DNA of 64,000 nucleotides, from assembly GCF_004122115.1 (NCBI RefSeq), contig NZ_SBKP01000003.1, forward strand, positions 268,502 to 332,501, written 5' to 3'. Position numbers and translations under genes: made by a program. The notes under the pieces are model-generated. The model worked only from the letters and a program-made list of their open reading frames with translations, did not search any database and was not told where the DNA came from. Shown piece by piece: positions 9,829 to 20,680 of this stretch; within the stretch, counting starts at the first letter, position 1, and each line of letters opens with the position of its first letter. Source of the stretch: Sphingobium fluviale (GTDB taxonomy: Bacteria; Pseudomonadota; Alphaproteobacteria; Sphingomonadales; Sphingomonadaceae).

Positions 9829-10494
9829 ATGGCTGACGCACCCCAAATTCCTGATGAAGCCGAAGTCCGCGCCCGCTGGGGCGGGTTCGCGTGGACGCCC
9901 GAAAACGCGGCACAGGCCGAAAAGGTGATCGAGCGCTACCCCGCCGGGCGGCAGCATTCTGCCATCATGCCGCTGCTCGATCTTGCCCAGCGTCAGGTCG
10001 GCGCGGAGACGAATACGCAGGGCTGGCTCCCCGTGCCGGTGATCGAATATGTCGCGGCGCAGCTCGATATGCCCTATATGCGCGCCTACGAGGTCGCGAC
10101 CTTCTACACCATGTATAACCTCGCGCCGGTCGGCCGCTATCATGTGCAGGTCTGCGGCACGACGCCGTGCATGCTGCGCGGGTCGGACGACGTGTTCGCC
10201 GCGTGCAAGGCGAAGGGGCTGCACAAGGGCGGCACCACGGCGGACGGGCTGTTCACATTGAATGAGGTCGAGTGCCTCGGTGCCTGCGCCAATGCGCCGA
10301 TGGTTCAGATCAACGACGACAATTACGAAGACCTGACCTTCGAAACGATGACCGCGATCCTCGATGACCTTGCGGCGGGCAAGCAGCCGAAGATCGGCCC
10401 GCAGATCGACCGGCAGACGAGCTGCCCCGAAGGCGGCCCGACGACGCTGAAGGAAATGGTCAGCGAAAACCATGATTATCGGGGGGCTTGGTGA
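9829..10494 (+). CDS. nuoE: NADH-quinone oxidoreductase subunit E
   Basis: The 24-kDa thioredoxin-like subunit that holds the 2Fe-2S cluster N1a in the NADH-dehydrogenase module. The four ligands are seen as CGTTPC and CLGAC; the segments [21 protein letters not shown] and [19 protein letters not shown] are typical. At 221 aa it is somewhat longer than E. coli NuoE because of the usual alphaproteobacterial C-terminus. A family B repeat lies directly upstream and another downstream, so it is insulated from its neighbours by palindromes. Confidence 0.96.
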   Translation: MADAPQIPDEAEVRARWGGFAWTPENAAQAEKVIERYPAGRQHSAIMPLLDLAQRQVGAETNTQGWLPVPVIEYVAAQLDMPYMRAYEVATFYTMYNLAPVGRYHVQVCGTTPCMLRGSDDVFAACKAKGLHKGGTTADGLFTLNEVECLGACANAPMVQINDDNYEDLTFETMTAILDDLAAGKQPKIGPQIDRQTSCPEGGPTTLKEMVSENHDYRGAW

Positions 10495-10509
10495 TGGCTT
10501 TCTACACTC

Positions 10510-10586
10510 CCGTCACCCCAGCGAAGGCTGGGGTCTCAGGCGAATGTGCGCAGAGGCATGCGATGCCAGCCTTCGCTGGCATGACG
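10510..10586. repeat. Intergenic palindromic repeat, family B, copy 2
   Basis: A 77-base element between nuoE and nuoF. Left hairpin CCCCAGC-GAAG-GCTGGGG and right hairpin TGCCAGC-CTTC-GCTGGCA, with outer ends CGTCA and TGACG in inverted orientation. The right arm ends only about five bases before the nuoF ribosome site. Translation in the nuoF frame runs through it, which is why an over-long NuoF reading frame exists. Confidence 0.85.
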
Positions 10587-10600
10587 TGTGGAGGCCGCGC

Positions 10601-11947
10601 ATGACTGACGCCACCGCACCCGCCGCGCCGCCCGCCTTCACCGGCCCGCTGGCCGACAAGGACCGCATCTTCACCAACGTCCACGGCTTTCAGGACTGGG
10701 GCATAGACGCGGCGATGAAACGCGGCGACTGGGACAATACGAAGGCGCTCCTCGCGCTGGGCCAAGACGCGATCATCGAGATCATGAAGGCATCCGGCCT
10801 GCGCGGGCGCGGCGGCGCGGGCTTCCCCACCGGCATGAAGTGGAGCTTCATGCCCAAGGAATCGAAGGACGGCCGCCCCAGCTTCCTCGTCATCAACGCC
10901 GACGAGTCTGAGCCGGGCAGCTGCAAGGACCGCGAAATTGTCCGCCATGATCCGCACAAGCTGATCGAGGGCGCTCTGGTCGCTGGCTTCGCGATGCGCG
11001 CGCGCGCCGCCTATATCTATATTCGCGGCGAGTTCATCTACGAGGCTAAGGTGCTCTTCGCCGCTGTCGAGCAGGCTTATGCCAAGGGATTCCTCGGCAA
11101 GAATGCCTGCGGATCGGGCTATGATTTCGACGTGTTCGTCCATCGCGGGGCGGGGGCGTATATCTGCGGCGAGGAAACCGCGCAGATCGAGAGCATCGAG
11201 GGCAAAAAGGGCCAGCCGCGCCTCAAGCCCCCATTCCCGGCGGGCGCGGGGCTTTATGGCTGCCCCACCACGGTCAACAATGTCGAGAGCATCGCGGTCA
11301 GCCCCACGATCCTGCGGCGCGGCGCGGCGTGGTTCAGCTCCTTCGGGCGCGAGAATAATCGCGGCACCAAGCTGTTCCAGATTTCCGGCCATGTGAACAA
11401 GCCCTGCGTGGTCGAGGAAAGCATGAGCATCCCGTTCCGCGAGCTGATTGACCGGCATTGCGGCGGCATCCGCGGCGGGTGGGACAATCTGCTTGCCGTC
11501 ATCCCCGGTGGCTCATCAGTGCCGCTGGTCCCCGCCAAAGAGATCATGGAAGCGCCGATGGATTTCGATGGCTTGCGGGCGCTTGGCTCCGGCCTCGGCA
11601 CGGCGGCGGTGATCGTGATGGACAAGAGCACGGACATCGTGCGCGCGATTTCCCGGCTTTCCTATTTCTACAAGCATGAGAGCTGCGGCCAGTGCACCCC
11701 GTGCCGCGAGGGCACCGGCTGGATGTGGCGCGTGATGGAGCGCCTGCGCACTGGCGAGGCGGACATTAGCGAGATCGACATGCTGCAACAGGTCACGAAG
11801 CAGGTCGAAGGCCACACGATCTGCGCGCTCGGCGATGCTGCCGCCTGGCCGATCCAGGGCCTCATCCGCCACTTCCGCCCGGAGATCGAGCGGCGGATTG
11901 TTGAGCGCGGCGGCAGCGCAGGCCCGATGATGGAGGCAGCGGAATAA
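10601..11947 (+). CDS. nuoF: NADH-quinone oxidoreductase subunit F
   Basis: The 51-kDa NADH- and FMN-binding subunit with 4Fe-4S cluster N3; 448 aa from the ATG at 10601, which has GGAGG seven bases upstream. The NADH/FMN motifs [13 protein letters not shown] and [14 protein letters not shown] and the cluster motif [11 protein letters not shown] with the later [13 protein letters not shown] are all present. The open frame extends back to 10472 only because the palindromic repeat lacks stops. The stop overlaps the nuoG start by one base (TAATG). Confidence 0.97.
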   Translation: MTDATAPAAPPAFTGPLADKDRIFTNVHGFQDWGIDAAMKRGDWDNTKALLALGQDAIIEIMKASGLRGRGGAGFPTGMKWSFMPKESKDGRPSFLVINADESEPGSCKDREIVRHDPHKLIEGALVAGFAMRARAAYIYIRGEFIYEAKVLFAAVEQAYAKGFLGKNACGSGYDFDVFVHRGAGAYICGEETAQIESIEGKKGQPRLKPPFPAGAGLYGCPTTVNNVESIAVSPTILRRGAAWFSSFGRENNRGTKLFQISGHVNKPCVVEESMSIPFRELIDRHCGGIRGGWDNLLAVIPGGSSVPLVPAKEIMEAPMDFDGLRALGSGLGTAAVIVMDKSTDIVRAISRLSYFYKHESCGQCTPCREGTGWMWRVMERLRTGEADISEIDMLQQVTKQVEGHTICALGDAAAWPIQGLIRHFRPEIERRIVERGGSAGPMMEAAE

Positions 11948-13953
11948 TGCCTAAACTCACCGTAGATGGCGTAGAGATCGAGGTTCCGCAGGGCGCGACT
12001 GTGCTGCAGGCGTGCGAGCTGGCGGGCAAGGAAATCCCGCGTTTCTGCTATCATGAGCGCCTGTCGATCGCCGGCAATTGCCGCATGTGCCTGGTCGAGG
12101 TCGCGCCCGGCCCGCCTAAGCCGCAGGCGTCGTGTGCGCTTCCCGCCGCCGAGGGCCAGACCATCCGCACCGACAGCGAGATGGTGAAGAAGGCGCGCGA
12201 GGGCGTGATGGAGTTCCTGCTCATCAACCACCCGCTCGATTGCCCGATCTGCGATCAGGGCGGCGAGTGCGACCTGCAGGACCAGTCCGTCGCCTATGGC
12301 AAGGGCGCGAGCCGCTTTGCCGAAAACAAGCGCGCCGTGACCGAGAAATATATGGGCCCGCTGGTCAAGACGGCGATGACGCGCTGCATCCAGTGTACGC
12401 GCTGCGTCCGCTTTGCCGAGGAAGTCGCGGGTGTGCCGCAAATCGGCGCGATCTATCGCGGCGAGAACATGCAGATCACCACCTATCTTGAGCATGCGGT
12501 CAAGAGTGAGCTTTCGGGCAATGTGGTCGATCTCTGCCCGGTCGGCGCGCTCACCGCCAAGCCCTATGCGTTCGAGGCGCGTCCGTGGGAGCTGAAAAAG
12601 ACCTTCGCGATAGACGTGATGGACGCGCTCGGCACCAATATTCGCCTCGACAGTCGCGGGCGGCAGGTGCTGCGCGTGCTGCCGCGCGTCAACGATGACG
12701 TGAACGAGGAATGGGCGTCGGACAAGACGCGGCATCATGTCGATGCGCTGGTGCGCAAGCGCCTGGACAAGCCCTATGTCCGCAAGGGTGGCAAACTCGT
12801 CGCGGCCAGCTGGGACGAGGCGTTCGCGGCCATTGCGGCGGTGAAGCATGGTGGCTCGGTCGCCGCAGTTGCGGGCGACATGCTCGATTGCGAGACGATG
12901 TATGCGGGCCGTGAACTGGTCCGCGCATTGGGCGGCACGATGCTCGAAGGGCGGCAGACCGGCCTAGCCTATGATGTGTCGAGCCTCTCCGCCGTCAATT
13001 TCAACAGCACCATTGCTGGGGTCGAGACGGCGGACGCGATCCTGCTCGTCGGCACCAACCTGCGCTGGGAAGCACCGCTCATCAACACGCGGGTGCGCAA
13101 GGCGATCAAGCGCGGGGCGAAGGTCTATGTCATCGGGCCGCAGCACGATCTCACCTATAAAGTTGAGTGGCTGGGCAACGATGCCTCGCTACTGGCAAAG
13201 CTGCCCAAGGCGGTGATCGGCACGTTCCTGAACGCGAAGCGGCCGATGCTGATCGCGGGCGGCGGTATCCTCGCCAAGGACGGCGCGCATGGCGACACGC
13301 TCGCGCTGGTCGAAACGCTCGGCCTGATCAAGGATGGCTGGAACGGCTACAACATATTGCACTTTGCGGCTGCGCGCATGGGCGGGCTGATGCTCGGCTT
13401 CGCCAGCCAAGGCGGCATCAAGGCCATCGCCGCCGCTAAGCCCAAGCTGCTGTTCTCGCTGGGCGCGGACGAGGTGGACTACGGCCAGTTCGCGGATAGC
13501 TTCAAGGTCTATATCGGCCATCATGGCGATGCGGGCGCGCACGCGGCGGATGTGATCCTCCCCGGCGCCGCCTACGCCGAGAAGGCAGGCACCTATGTGA
13601 ACCTTGAAGGCCGCGTTCAGCGCGGTGACAAGGCAGTCTTTGCCCCCGGCGACGCACGCGAAGACTGGGCGATCATGCGCGCGCTATCACAGGTGATGGG
13701 CAAGACCCTGCCGTTCGACTCATTCTCCGAACTGCGCGCCAGGATGTTTGCCGATGTGCCTGCCCTCAGCACGGAAGGGCTGGTGGACTACGGATGGTCC
13801 GCTCCGAAGCTCCCCACCGGCGCGAGCGGCGAATTTGGCTCGCCAATCAAGGATTATTACCTCACCAACGCCATCTGCCGCGCCTCGCCCACGATGCAGC
13901 GCTGCTCGGCGGAACTGCTGCACGGTGAAACATTCGCGGAGGCTGCGGAATGA
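11947..13953 (+). CDS. nuoG: NADH-quinone oxidoreductase subunit G
   Basis: The 75-kDa electron-wire subunit, 668 aa. The N-terminal ferredoxin-like region has the 2Fe-2S ligands (FCYHERLSIAGNCRMC), the His-Cys3 cluster (HPLDCPICDQGGECDLQDQ) and a third Cys set (CIQCTRCVRFAEE ... VVDLCPVGAL). The remainder is the molybdopterin-oxidoreductase-like domain, vestigial in complex I. Length is normal for alphaproteobacteria. It begins within the nuoF stop codon. Confidence 0.97.
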   Translation: MPKLTVDGVEIEVPQGATVLQACELAGKEIPRFCYHERLSIAGNCRMCLVEVAPGPPKPQASCALPAAEGQTIRTDSEMVKKAREGVMEFLLINHPLDCPICDQGGECDLQDQSVAYGKGASRFAENKRAVTEKYMGPLVKTAMTRCIQCTRCVRFAEEVAGVPQIGAIYRGENMQITTYLEHAVKSELSGNVVDLCPVGALTAKPYAFEARPWELKKTFAIDVMDALGTNIRLDSRGRQVLRVLPRVNDDVNEEWASDKTRHHVDALVRKRLDKPYVRKGGKLVAASWDEAFAAIAAVKHGGSVAAVAGDMLDCETMYAGRELVRALGGTMLEGRQTGLAYDVSSLSAVNFNSTIAGVETADAILLVGTNLRWEAPLINTRVRKAIKRGAKVYVIGPQHDLTYKVEWLGNDASLLAKLPKAVIGTFLNAKRPMLIAGGGILAKDGAHGDTLALVETLGLIKDGWNGYNILHFAAARMGGLMLGFASQGGIKAIAAAKPKLLFSLGADEVDYGQFADSFKVYIGHHGDAGAHAADVILPGAAYAEKAGTYVNLEGRVQRGDKAVFAPGDAREDWAIMRALSQVMGKTLPFDSFSELRARMFADVPALSTEGLVDYGWSAPKLPTGASGEFGSPIKDYYLTNAICRASPTMQRCSAELLHGETFAEAAE

Positions 13954-13972
13954 GGGTTGTTCGCACCTACGC

Positions 13973-14061
13973 CGTCACCCTGAACTTGTTTCAGGGTCCA
14001 TCATGCCTCCGGGCGCAGTGCTTCAAGGAAGAATGGATGCTGAAACAAGTTCAGCATGACG
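13973..14061. repeat. Intergenic palindromic repeat, family A, copy 2
   Basis: An 89-base element between nuoG and nuoH with the same arms as the one at 2263-2353: CCCTGAA-CTTGT-TTCAGGG on the left and GCTGAA-ACAAG-TTCAGC on the right, with TCCAT and ATGGA at the inner edges. The central 25-30 bases differ completely between the two copies, whereas arm sequences are identical, so selection or copying acts on the ends. Confidence 0.85.
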
Positions 14062-14083
14062 ATTTGGGAGAGGGACAAGCCGC

Positions 14084-15127
14084 ATGACCGCCTTTTTCCA
14101 ATCCTATGGCATCCCCTTCGAGGCCGCGTGGCTGCTCTCGACCGTGATCGGCATATTGCTGATCGCGCTGCCGCTGATGCTCGCCGTGGCGATGATCATC
14201 TATGCGGACCGCAAGATCTGGGCGGCGATGGCGCTGCGGCGCGGGCCGAACGTGGTCGGCCCCTTCGGCCTGCTGCAAAGCTTTGCGGACGGCCTCAAGG
14301 TCTTCCTGCAGGAAACGATCATCCCCAGCGCGGCGAACAAGGGGCTTTTTCTTATTGCCCCGATCATCACCTTCACCGTCGCGTTGCTGGCGTGGGCGGT
14401 GGTGCCGTTCGATGTCGGTGTGGTGCTGGCGGACATCAACGTTGGCCTGCTCTATATCCTCGCGATCTCCTCGCTCGGCGTTTACGGCATCGTGATCGCG
14501 GGATGGGCGTCAAACTCGAAATATCCGTTTTTCAGTGCGATGCGCGCATCGGCTCAGATGATTTCTTATGAAGTCTCGATCGGCTTCATCCTCATCTGCG
14601 TGGTGCTATGGGCAGGCAGCTTTAACCTAACCACCATCGTCGAGAGCCAGAAGGGCTATTACGGCTTCCTCAACGGCAACGGCTTCAACCCGCTGCTGTT
14701 CCCGATGGCGGTGATGTTCCTGATCAGCGCGATGGCGGAAACCGCGCGCGCACCGTTTGACCTGACCGAGGCGGAGAGCGAGCTGGTCGCGGGCTACCAG
14801 ACCGAATATAGCTCAATGGCGTTCGCGCTCTACTGGCTCGGCGAATATGCCAACGTCATCCTGATGTGCGCGCTGAACGCGATCCTGTTCTGGGGCGGCT
14901 ACCTGCCCCCGGTAGATTGGGCGCCGCTCTATATCGTGCCGGGCATACTCTGGCTGTTCGCGAAGATCCTGTTCTTCTTCTTCGTCTTTTCCTGGGTCAA
15001 GGCGACCGTGCCGCGCTATCGCTATGATCAGCTGATGCGGCTGGGCTGGAAGATTTTCCTGCCCGTCTCGCTGTTCTTCGTGTTTCTGGTAAGCGGCTTC
15101 CTCATGCTGACGAGGTATGGGGGATGA
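14084..15127 (+). CDS. nuoH: NADH-quinone oxidoreductase subunit H
   Basis: Membrane subunit at the junction of the two arms, 347 aa, about eight to nine transmembrane helices, forming the quinone cavity. Conserved loops are [36 protein letters not shown] and [22 protein letters not shown] lies about 14 bases upstream of the ATG at 14084, just after the palindromic repeat. The stop overlaps the start of an unrelated gene. Confidence 0.96.
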   Translation: MTAFFQSYGIPFEAAWLLSTVIGILLIALPLMLAVAMIIYADRKIWAAMALRRGPNVVGPFGLLQSFADGLKVFLQETIIPSAANKGLFLIAPIITFTVALLAWAVVPFDVGVVLADINVGLLYILAISSLGVYGIVIAGWASNSKYPFFSAMRASAQMISYEVSIGFILICVVLWAGSFNLTTIVESQKGYYGFLNGNGFNPLLFPMAVMFLISAMAETARAPFDLTEAESELVAGYQTEYSSMAFALYWLGEYANVILMCALNAILFWGGYLPPVDWAPLYIVPGILWLFAKILFFFFVFSWVKATVPRYRYDQLMRLGWKIFLPVSLFFVFLVSGFLMLTRYGG

Positions 15128-15612
15128 TTGAGTTAATGGCCCTAATTGCCAGCCTTCCTTCGTTGGGAGGGCTTGGATTTGACGATGGCATAGTTTTTAG
15201 AGCCAGAATCGACTGTGACGTAAAGGCGGAAGATGGGAAGAGCCGTTTGAGCTTTCTATTTCCTGAGCCAGATGTGCCGCTGGCAGTTGATCTCGAGTCC
15301 GATATTTCGACAGAGGCAAAATTCGCCGTATTGGTGTTGAGTACCGCGTCTGACGGCAAAAGTTTTGCATCATGGACTACGGCAAGCGATGTTGTGCCAA
15401 GGCCGATCATTCAACCAAAGGACAGCAAACTTCCTGCTCCGCCGATTTTCAGACCTTTGATCCAATTCGGCAACGGATCGTTTGAAAATTTAACTCCGAA
15501 GGACGGTCGGGGAATGCGTTGGTCTTACTATCACAATTCGATTTCATCCCATGGCATTTCGTTTAAATCCCGAGGGCAATGCAAGCTAACCAATTACATG
15601 GAGGGTCTATGA
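15124..15612 (+). CDS. Hypothetical protein inserted between nuoH and nuoI
   Basis: A 162-aa protein with no signal peptide, membrane segment or domain that I recognise. It is predicted beta-rich in the first half (alternating residues in [14 protein letters not shown] and [10 protein letters not shown]), then a Pro-rich central part and an aromatic C-terminus. ATG at 15124 overlaps the nuoH stop by four bases and its stop overlaps the nuoI ATG by four bases, so it is perfectly fitted for translational coupling. The DNA is much AT-richer than the nuo genes, which points to transfer. Function unknown. Confidence 0.6.
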   Translation: MIELMALIASLPSLGGLGFDDGIVFRARIDCDVKAEDGKSRLSFLFPEPDVPLAVDLESDISTEAKFAVLVLSTASDGKSFASWTTASDVVPRPIIQPKDSKLPAPPIFRPLIQFGNGSFENLTPKDGRGMRWSYYHNSISSHGISFKSRGQCKLTNYMEGL

Positions 15613-16097
15613 CCGCCATAGCCCACTACATCAAATCCTTCACCCTCTGGGAGTTCGTCAAAGCCCATTGGCTGACCTTGAAATATTTCTTCAAGCCCAA
15701 GGCGACGATCAACTATCCTTATGAGAAAAACCCGATCTCGCCCCGCTTCCGCGGCGAGCATGCGCTGCGGCGCTATCCCAATGGCGAGGAGCGCTGCATC
15801 GCGTGCAAGCTGTGCGAGGCGATCTGCCCGGCGCAGGCGATCACGATCGAGGCGCAGCCGCGTGATGATGGCTCCCGCCGCACCACCCGCTACGACATCG
15901 ACATGACCAAGTGCATCTATTGCGGTTTCTGCCAGGAAGCGTGCCCGGTCGACGCGATCGTCGAGGGGCCGAATTTCGAGTTCGCGACCGAAACGCGCGA
16001 GGAATTGCTCTACGACAAGGCAAAGCTGCTTGAAAATGGCGACAAATGGGAGCGGGCAATCGCGGCAAACCTTGCCGCCGATGCGCCCTATCGTTAA
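15609..16097 (+). CDS. nuoI: NADH-quinone oxidoreductase subunit I
   Basis: Ferredoxin-type subunit with two 4Fe-4S clusters (N6a, N6b) linking the peripheral arm to N2. Both CxxCxxCxxxCP motifs are visible: [16 protein letters not shown] and [16 protein letters not shown]. The ATG at 15609 is preceded by GGAGGG at seven bases and gives 162 aa, the normal length; the frame is open further back to 15579 inside the inserted gene. Confidence 0.97.
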   Translation: MTAIAHYIKSFTLWEFVKAHWLTLKYFFKPKATINYPYEKNPISPRFRGEHALRRYPNGEERCIACKLCEAICPAQAITIEAQPRDDGSRRTTRYDIDMTKCIYCGFCQEACPVDAIVEGPNFEFATETREELLYDKAKLLENGDKWERAIAANLAADAPYR

Positions 16098-16124
16098 GGC
16101 CGCACGCAGGGGGATGAACATCCA

Positions 16125-16736
16125 GTGATACAGGTCTTTGCCTTTTATCTTTTCGCGGTGCTGATGATCGCGGCGGGCGCGCTGACGATCTTCGCGCGCA
16201 ATCCCGTCCACAGCGTGCTGTGGCTGATCGTCGCCTTCTTCAACGCGGCCGGGCTGATGGTGCTCGTCGGCGCGGAGTTCATCGCGATGCTGCTCGTCAT
16301 CGTCTATGTCGGCGCGGTTGCGGTGCTGTTCCTGTTCGTCGTCATGATGCTCAACATCGACTTTGCCGAGTTGCGCGCCGGGTTCGTCAGCTATCTGCCC
16401 TTTGGCGTGCTGATCGCGCTGGGGCTGCTGGCGGAAATATTGCTGGGGTTGGGCGTCTGGAAGGCCGGGCCGTTGCAGCTCGCCCAGCGCGCCGCGCCGA
16501 CGCCCGCCGATGTGCCGAACATCAAGGCGATCGGGCAGGTGCTCTATACCGATTATATTTTCCTGTTCGAGGCCGCGGGCATCATCCTGCTGGTCGCGAT
16601 GATCGGCGCGATCGTGCTGACCCACCGCGCGCGCACCGGCGTTAAGGCGCAGAATATCGACAAGCAGAACCGCCGCCGGCCGCAAGACGCCGTGGTGAAC
16701 GTCAATCAGCCCGTGGGGCAGGGGGTGGAGCTGTGA
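16125..16736 (+). CDS. nuoJ: NADH-quinone oxidoreductase subunit J
   Basis: Five-helix membrane subunit of the proton-pumping arm, 203 aa, starting at GTG 16125 with AGGGGG upstream. Conserved features include [19 protein letters not shown], the pi-bulge helix [18 protein letters not shown] and a C-terminal [14 protein letters not shown] polar C-terminal tail of about 30 residues follows the last helix. Its stop overlaps the nuoK start by four bases. Confidence 0.95.
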   Translation: MIQVFAFYLFAVLMIAAGALTIFARNPVHSVLWLIVAFFNAAGLMVLVGAEFIAMLLVIVYVGAVAVLFLFVVMMLNIDFAELRAGFVSYLPFGVLIALGLLAEILLGLGVWKAGPLQLAQRAAPTPADVPNIKAIGQVLYTDYIFLFEAAGIILLVAMIGAIVLTHRARTGVKAQNIDKQNRRRPQDAVVNVNQPVGQGVEL

Positions 16737-17038
16737 TTGGCTTGTCGCATTATCTGGTCGTGTCCGCCATCCTGTTCGTGATGGGCGTGCTCGGCATCTT
16801 CATCAACCGCAAGAACATCATCATCATCCTGATGGCGATTGAGCTGATCCTGCTCTCCGTAAACCTCAACCTCGTCGCGTTTTCCGCCTATCTGGGAGAT
16901 CTCGTCGGCCAGATCTTCAGCATGTTCGTGCTGACCGTGGCGGCGGGCGAGGCGGCAATCGGCCTTGCCATTCTCGTGATCTATTTCCGCTCGCGCGGCA
17001 CCATCGCCGTAGACGACGCCAACCGGATGAAGGGGTAA
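16733..17038 (+). CDS. nuoK: NADH-quinone oxidoreductase subunit K
   Basis: Small antiporter-like subunit (MrpC homolog), 101 aa with three transmembrane helices. The two buried glutamates needed for proton translocation are visible in [15 protein letters not shown] and [14 protein letters not shown]. Start GTG overlaps the nuoJ stop; length is exactly as expected. Four bases separate it from nuoL. Confidence 0.96.
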   Translation: MIGLSHYLVVSAILFVMGVLGIFINRKNIIIILMAIELILLSVNLNLVAFSAYLGDLVGQIFSMFVLTVAAGEAAIGLAILVIYFRSRGTIAVDDANRMKG

Positions 17039-17042
17039 GCCG

Positions 17043-19100
17043 GTGCATCCTATCCTGCTTATCGTTTTCCTCCCGCTGCTCGCCGCGATCATCGCGGGGC
17101 TGGGCAACAAGGCACTGGGCAAGCTGCCCGCGAAACTTATCACCACGGGCGCGCTGTTCGTCTCGTGCGCGCTCTCCTGGCCGATTTTCCTGAGCTATGT
17201 AGCGGGTGACGCCGGGCCGACGGTCGTGCCGGTGCTGCACTGGCTGTCATCGGGCAGCTTCGAGGCGGCGTGGGAGCTGCGCGTTGACGCGCTCACCGCC
17301 GTGATGCTGGTGGTGGTGACGAGCGTGTCCGCCCTCGTCCACCTCTACAGCTGGGGCTATATGGACGAGGAGCCGGATCAGCCGCGCTTCTTCGCCTATC
17401 TCTCGCTCTTCACCTTCGCGATGCTGATGCTGGTGACGGCGAACAACCTGCTGCAGATGTTCTTCGGCTGGGAAGGGGTGGGCCTCGCGTCCTACCTCCT
17501 CATCGGTTTCTGGTTCCGCAAGCCCTCGGCCTCGGCCGCCGCGATCAAGGCATTCGTGGTGAACCGAGTGGGCGACCTCGGCTTCATGCTCGGCATCTTC
17601 GGCACCTATTTGGTGTTCGATACGATTTCGATCCCAGATATCCTAGCCGCCGCGCCGGGCATGGCGGGCAGCACCATAGGTTTTCTGGGCTATCGCTTTG
17701 ATACGATGACGGTGCTGTGCCTGCTGCTGTTCGTCGGTGCCTGCGGCAAGTCGGCGCAGCTTGGCCTGCACACCTGGTTGCCGGACGCGATGGAAGGTCC
17801 GACGCCGGTTTCCGCGCTGATCCATGCGGCGACGATGGTGACGGCGGGCGTATTCATGGTCTGCCGCCTCTCGCCGATGTTCGAGACGAGCGAGACGGCG
17901 CTGGCCGTGGTGACTTATGTCGGCGCGGCGACCTGCCTGTTCGCAGCGACGGTCGGCACCACGCAGAACGACATCAAGCGCGTGATCGCTTATTCCACTT
18001 GTTCGCAGCTCGGCTATATGTTCTTCGCGGCGGGGGTGGGCGCTTATGGCGCGGCGATGTTCCACCTGTTCACCCACGCCTTCTTCAAGGCGCTGCTGTT
18101 CCTCGGCGCGGGCAGCGTGATCCACGCGATGCACCACGAGCAGGACATGCGCTATTATGGCGCACTGCGTAAGGAAATCCCGATCACCTTCTGGGCGATG
18201 ACGGCGGGCACGCTGGCGATCACCGGCGTCGGCATCCCTGGCACGCTCTTTGGCTTTGCGGGCTTCTTCTCGAAGGACTCGATCATCGAGAGCGCCTATG
18301 CCGCAGGCGGCCCCGGCACGACCGCGTTCCTCATCGGCATTACGGCGGCGCTGCTGACGAGCTTCTACAGCTGGCGTCTGGTGTTCCTCACCTTCTTCGG
18401 CAAGGCGCGCTGGGCGGGCAGCGAGCATATCCAGCACGCGGTTCATGACGCGCACGGACATGACTCCCATGGTCATGACGACCACGCGCATGACGATCAC
18501 CACGGGCACGATGCCCATGCCATCGGCACGGCGGGCTATCATCCGCATGAAAGCCCGCTGGTCATGCTGATCCCGCTGATCGTCCTCTCCATTGGTGCGG
18601 TGGCGGCAGGTTTTGTTTTCCATCATGCCTTCATCGATGCCGAGGGCGGTGCGCAGTTCTGGGCGCCCTCGACCCTCGCGTTCGATGCGCATCTGATGCA
18701 TGCGAGCCACGAGGTGCCGCTGTGGGTCAAGTGGTCGCCGTTCGCGGTGATGGCGACCGGCCTGATGATCGCCTACATGGCCTATATCCGCCATACCGAT
18801 TGGCCGGCGAAGTTCACCGCGCAGTTCCATGTGCTGTATGACTTCCTGCTCAACAAATGGTACTTCGACGAGCTGTACGACATGCTGTTCGTGAAACCCG
18901 CCTTCGCCATCGGCCGCTTTTTCTGGAAGCGGGGCGACGAAGGGACCATTGACCGCTTCGGCCCCAATGGCATGGCGGCGCTGGTCGTCGCGGGCGGGCG
19001 CCTCACGCGCAGGCTCCAGTCCGGCTATCTCTACACTTATGCGCTGGTGATGCTGCTAGGCCTCGCCGCTGCGGTAACCTGGGCGATCACAGTATCATGA
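17043..19100 (+). CDS. nuoL: NADH-quinone oxidoreductase subunit L with His-rich loop
   Basis: Largest antiporter-like proton pump subunit, 685 aa, about 14 transmembrane helices plus the long lateral helix at the C-terminus. Conserved [42 protein letters not shown] and [19 protein letters not shown] segments are present. Between helices near residues 465-505 there is an insertion with [26 protein letters not shown] repeats (about 15 His in 40 residues), probably exposed and metal-binding. GTG at 17043 is the start; the stop overlaps nuoM by four bases. Confidence 0.96.
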   Translation: MHPILLIVFLPLLAAIIAGLGNKALGKLPAKLITTGALFVSCALSWPIFLSYVAGDAGPTVVPVLHWLSSGSFEAAWELRVDALTAVMLVVVTSVSALVHLYSWGYMDEEPDQPRFFAYLSLFTFAMLMLVTANNLLQMFFGWEGVGLASYLLIGFWFRKPSASAAAIKAFVVNRVGDLGFMLGIFGTYLVFDTISIPDILAAAPGMAGSTIGFLGYRFDTMTVLCLLLFVGACGKSAQLGLHTWLPDAMEGPTPVSALIHAATMVTAGVFMVCRLSPMFETSETALAVVTYVGAATCLFAATVGTTQNDIKRVIAYSTCSQLGYMFFAAGVGAYGAAMFHLFTHAFFKALLFLGAGSVIHAMHHEQDMRYYGALRKEIPITFWAMTAGTLAITGVGIPGTLFGFAGFFSKDSIIESAYAAGGPGTTAFLIGITAALLTSFYSWRLVFLTFFGKARWAGSEHIQHAVHDAHGHDSHGHDDHAHDDHHGHDAHAIGTAGYHPHESPLVMLIPLIVLSIGAVAAGFVFHHAFIDAEGGAQFWAPSTLAFDAHLMHASHEVPLWVKWSPFAVMATGLMIAYMAYIRHTDWPAKFTAQFHVLYDFLLNKWYFDELYDMLFVKPAFAIGRFFWKRGDEGTIDRFGPNGMAALVVAGGRLTRRLQSGYLYTYALVMLLGLAAAVTWAITVS

Positions 19101-20680
19101 ACGAGCTCGGCTTTCCCATATTGTCCCTGATGATGGCAGTGCCGATGGCGGGCGCGATTGCCTGCCTCTATGCGGGCGCGTCTGGCGCGCGATTGATCGC
19201 GCTGGTCGCCACGCTGGTGAACCTCGCGCTGGGCATCCTGCTGTGGCTTAACTTCGATCAGGGCGCGGGCCATGCGCAGTGGCAGTTTCAGGAATATGCG
19301 CCGATCTTCGGCCGCTTCGCATGGGCGATGGGGATAGACGGCATCGCGCTAACCCTGATCGCGCTCACCGTGTTCCTGATGCCGATCTGCATCCTCGCCA
19401 GCTGGGACAGCATAGAAGAGCGCGTCGGCGAATATATGGCCGCGTTCCTGTTCATGGAAACCCTGATGATCGGCGTGTTCGCGGCGCAGGATCTGTTCCT
19501 GTTCTACATCTTCTTCGAGGCAGGCCTGATCCCGATGTATCTCATCATCGGCATCTGGGGCGGCGTGAACCGCATCTACGCCAGCTACAAGTTCTTCCTC
19601 TACACGTTGCTCGGCTCGGTGCTGATGCTGATCGCGATGCTTTGGATGGCGCGCGAGGCGGGCAGCACCGACATCCCGACGCTGATGGCCTATAACTTTG
19701 ATCCGCATGCGCAGACCTGGCTGTGGCTCGCCTTCTTCGCCAGCTTTGCCGTCAAGATGCCGATGTGGCCGGTACACACCTGGTTGCCCGATGCCCACGT
19801 GCAGGCGCCGACCGCAGGCTCGGTGATATTGGCGGGCGTGCTTCTGAAAATGGGCGGCTATGGCTTCATCCGCTTCTCGCTGCCGATGTTCCCGGAAGCG
19901 TCCGCGCAGTTCGCGTGGCTCGTGTTCGCGCTGTCGATGGTCGCGGTGGTCTACACCTCGCTCGTTGCGCTCGTGCAGAGCGACATGAAGAAGCTGATCG
20001 CCTACAGCTCGGTCGCGCACATGGCGATCGTCACCGTCGGCCTGTTCGCCTTCAATCAGGCGGGCATCGAGGGCGCGATGATGGTGATGCTGGGCCACGG
20101 CCTTGTGTCTGGCGCGCTGTTCCTCTGCGTCGGCGTGATCTATGATCGGCTGCACACCCGCGAGATAGACCGCTATGGCGGCCTTTCGATCAACATGCCG
20201 AAATATGCGCTGCTGTTCATGCTGTTCACGATGGCGGCGGTCGGCCTGCCCGGCACCTCAAACTTTGTAGGCGAGTTTCTGGCGCTGATGGGTGTCTATG
20301 AGGCGTCGAGCTGGGTCGCTTTGGTCTGCACCACCGGCATCATCCTCGGCGCGGCCTATATGCTCTATCTTTATCGCCGCATCTGCTTTGGCGACCAGAA
20401 AAATGCCGATGCCGCAGCCATGCCGGATCTGACGGCGCGGGAACTGGCGATGCTGGTGCCCATCGGCCTTTCGGTGCTGTGGATGGGCGTCTATCCTGAA
20501 AGCTTCCTCAGCCCCATGCGCGCCGATGTGCAGGCTTTGGTGGCGCGCATTGCGCCCGCCAAGCCGGAAGGTGACGCAAAGCTGACGGCGGGCAAGCCGC
20601 AGCCTGTGGCGGCTCATGGCGCGCACGAAGGTGGCCATAAGGCCGAAGAAGTACATGCAACCGCTGGGGAGGCGCACTGA
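19097..20680 (+). CDS. nuoM: NADH-quinone oxidoreductase subunit M
   Basis: Antiporter-like membrane subunit (MrpD type), 527 aa, about 14 helices. Landmarks are [46 protein letters not shown] and [19 protein letters not shown]. The last 35 residues are a soluble tail with scattered His, Ala and Glu ([17 protein letters not shown]) that is not part of the conserved subunit. The stop overlaps the nuoN ATG by one base. Confidence 0.96.
   Translation: MNELGFPILSLMMAVPMAGAIACLYAGASGARLIALVATLVNLALGILLWLNFDQGAGHAQWQFQEYAPIFGRFAWAMGIDGIALTLIALTVFLMPICILASWDSIEERVGEYMAAFLFMETLMIGVFAAQDLFLFYIFFEAGLIPMYLIIGIWGGVNRIYASYKFFLYTLLGSVLMLIAMLWMAREAGSTDIPTLMAYNFDPHAQTWLWLAFFASFAVKMPMWPVHTWLPDAHVQAPTAGSVILAGVLLKMGGYGFIRFSLPMFPEASAQFAWLVFALSMVAVVYTSLVALVQSDMKKLIAYSSVAHMAIVTVGLFAFNQAGIEGAMMVMLGHGLVSGALFLCVGVIYDRLHTREIDRYGGLSINMPKYALLFMLFTMAAVGLPGTSNFVGEFLALMGVYEASSWVALVCTTGIILGAAYMLYLYRRICFGDQKNADAAAMPDLTARELAMLVPIGLSVLWMGVYPESFLSPMRADVQALVARIAPAKPEGDAKLTAGKPQPVAAHGAHEGGHKAEEVHATAGEAH

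Noticed and set aside
10472..10600. N-terminal extension of NuoF giving 491 aa
   Set aside because: The extra 43 codons are translation of a palindromic repeat; a strong ribosome site (GGAGG) and ATG at 10601 give the normal family length.
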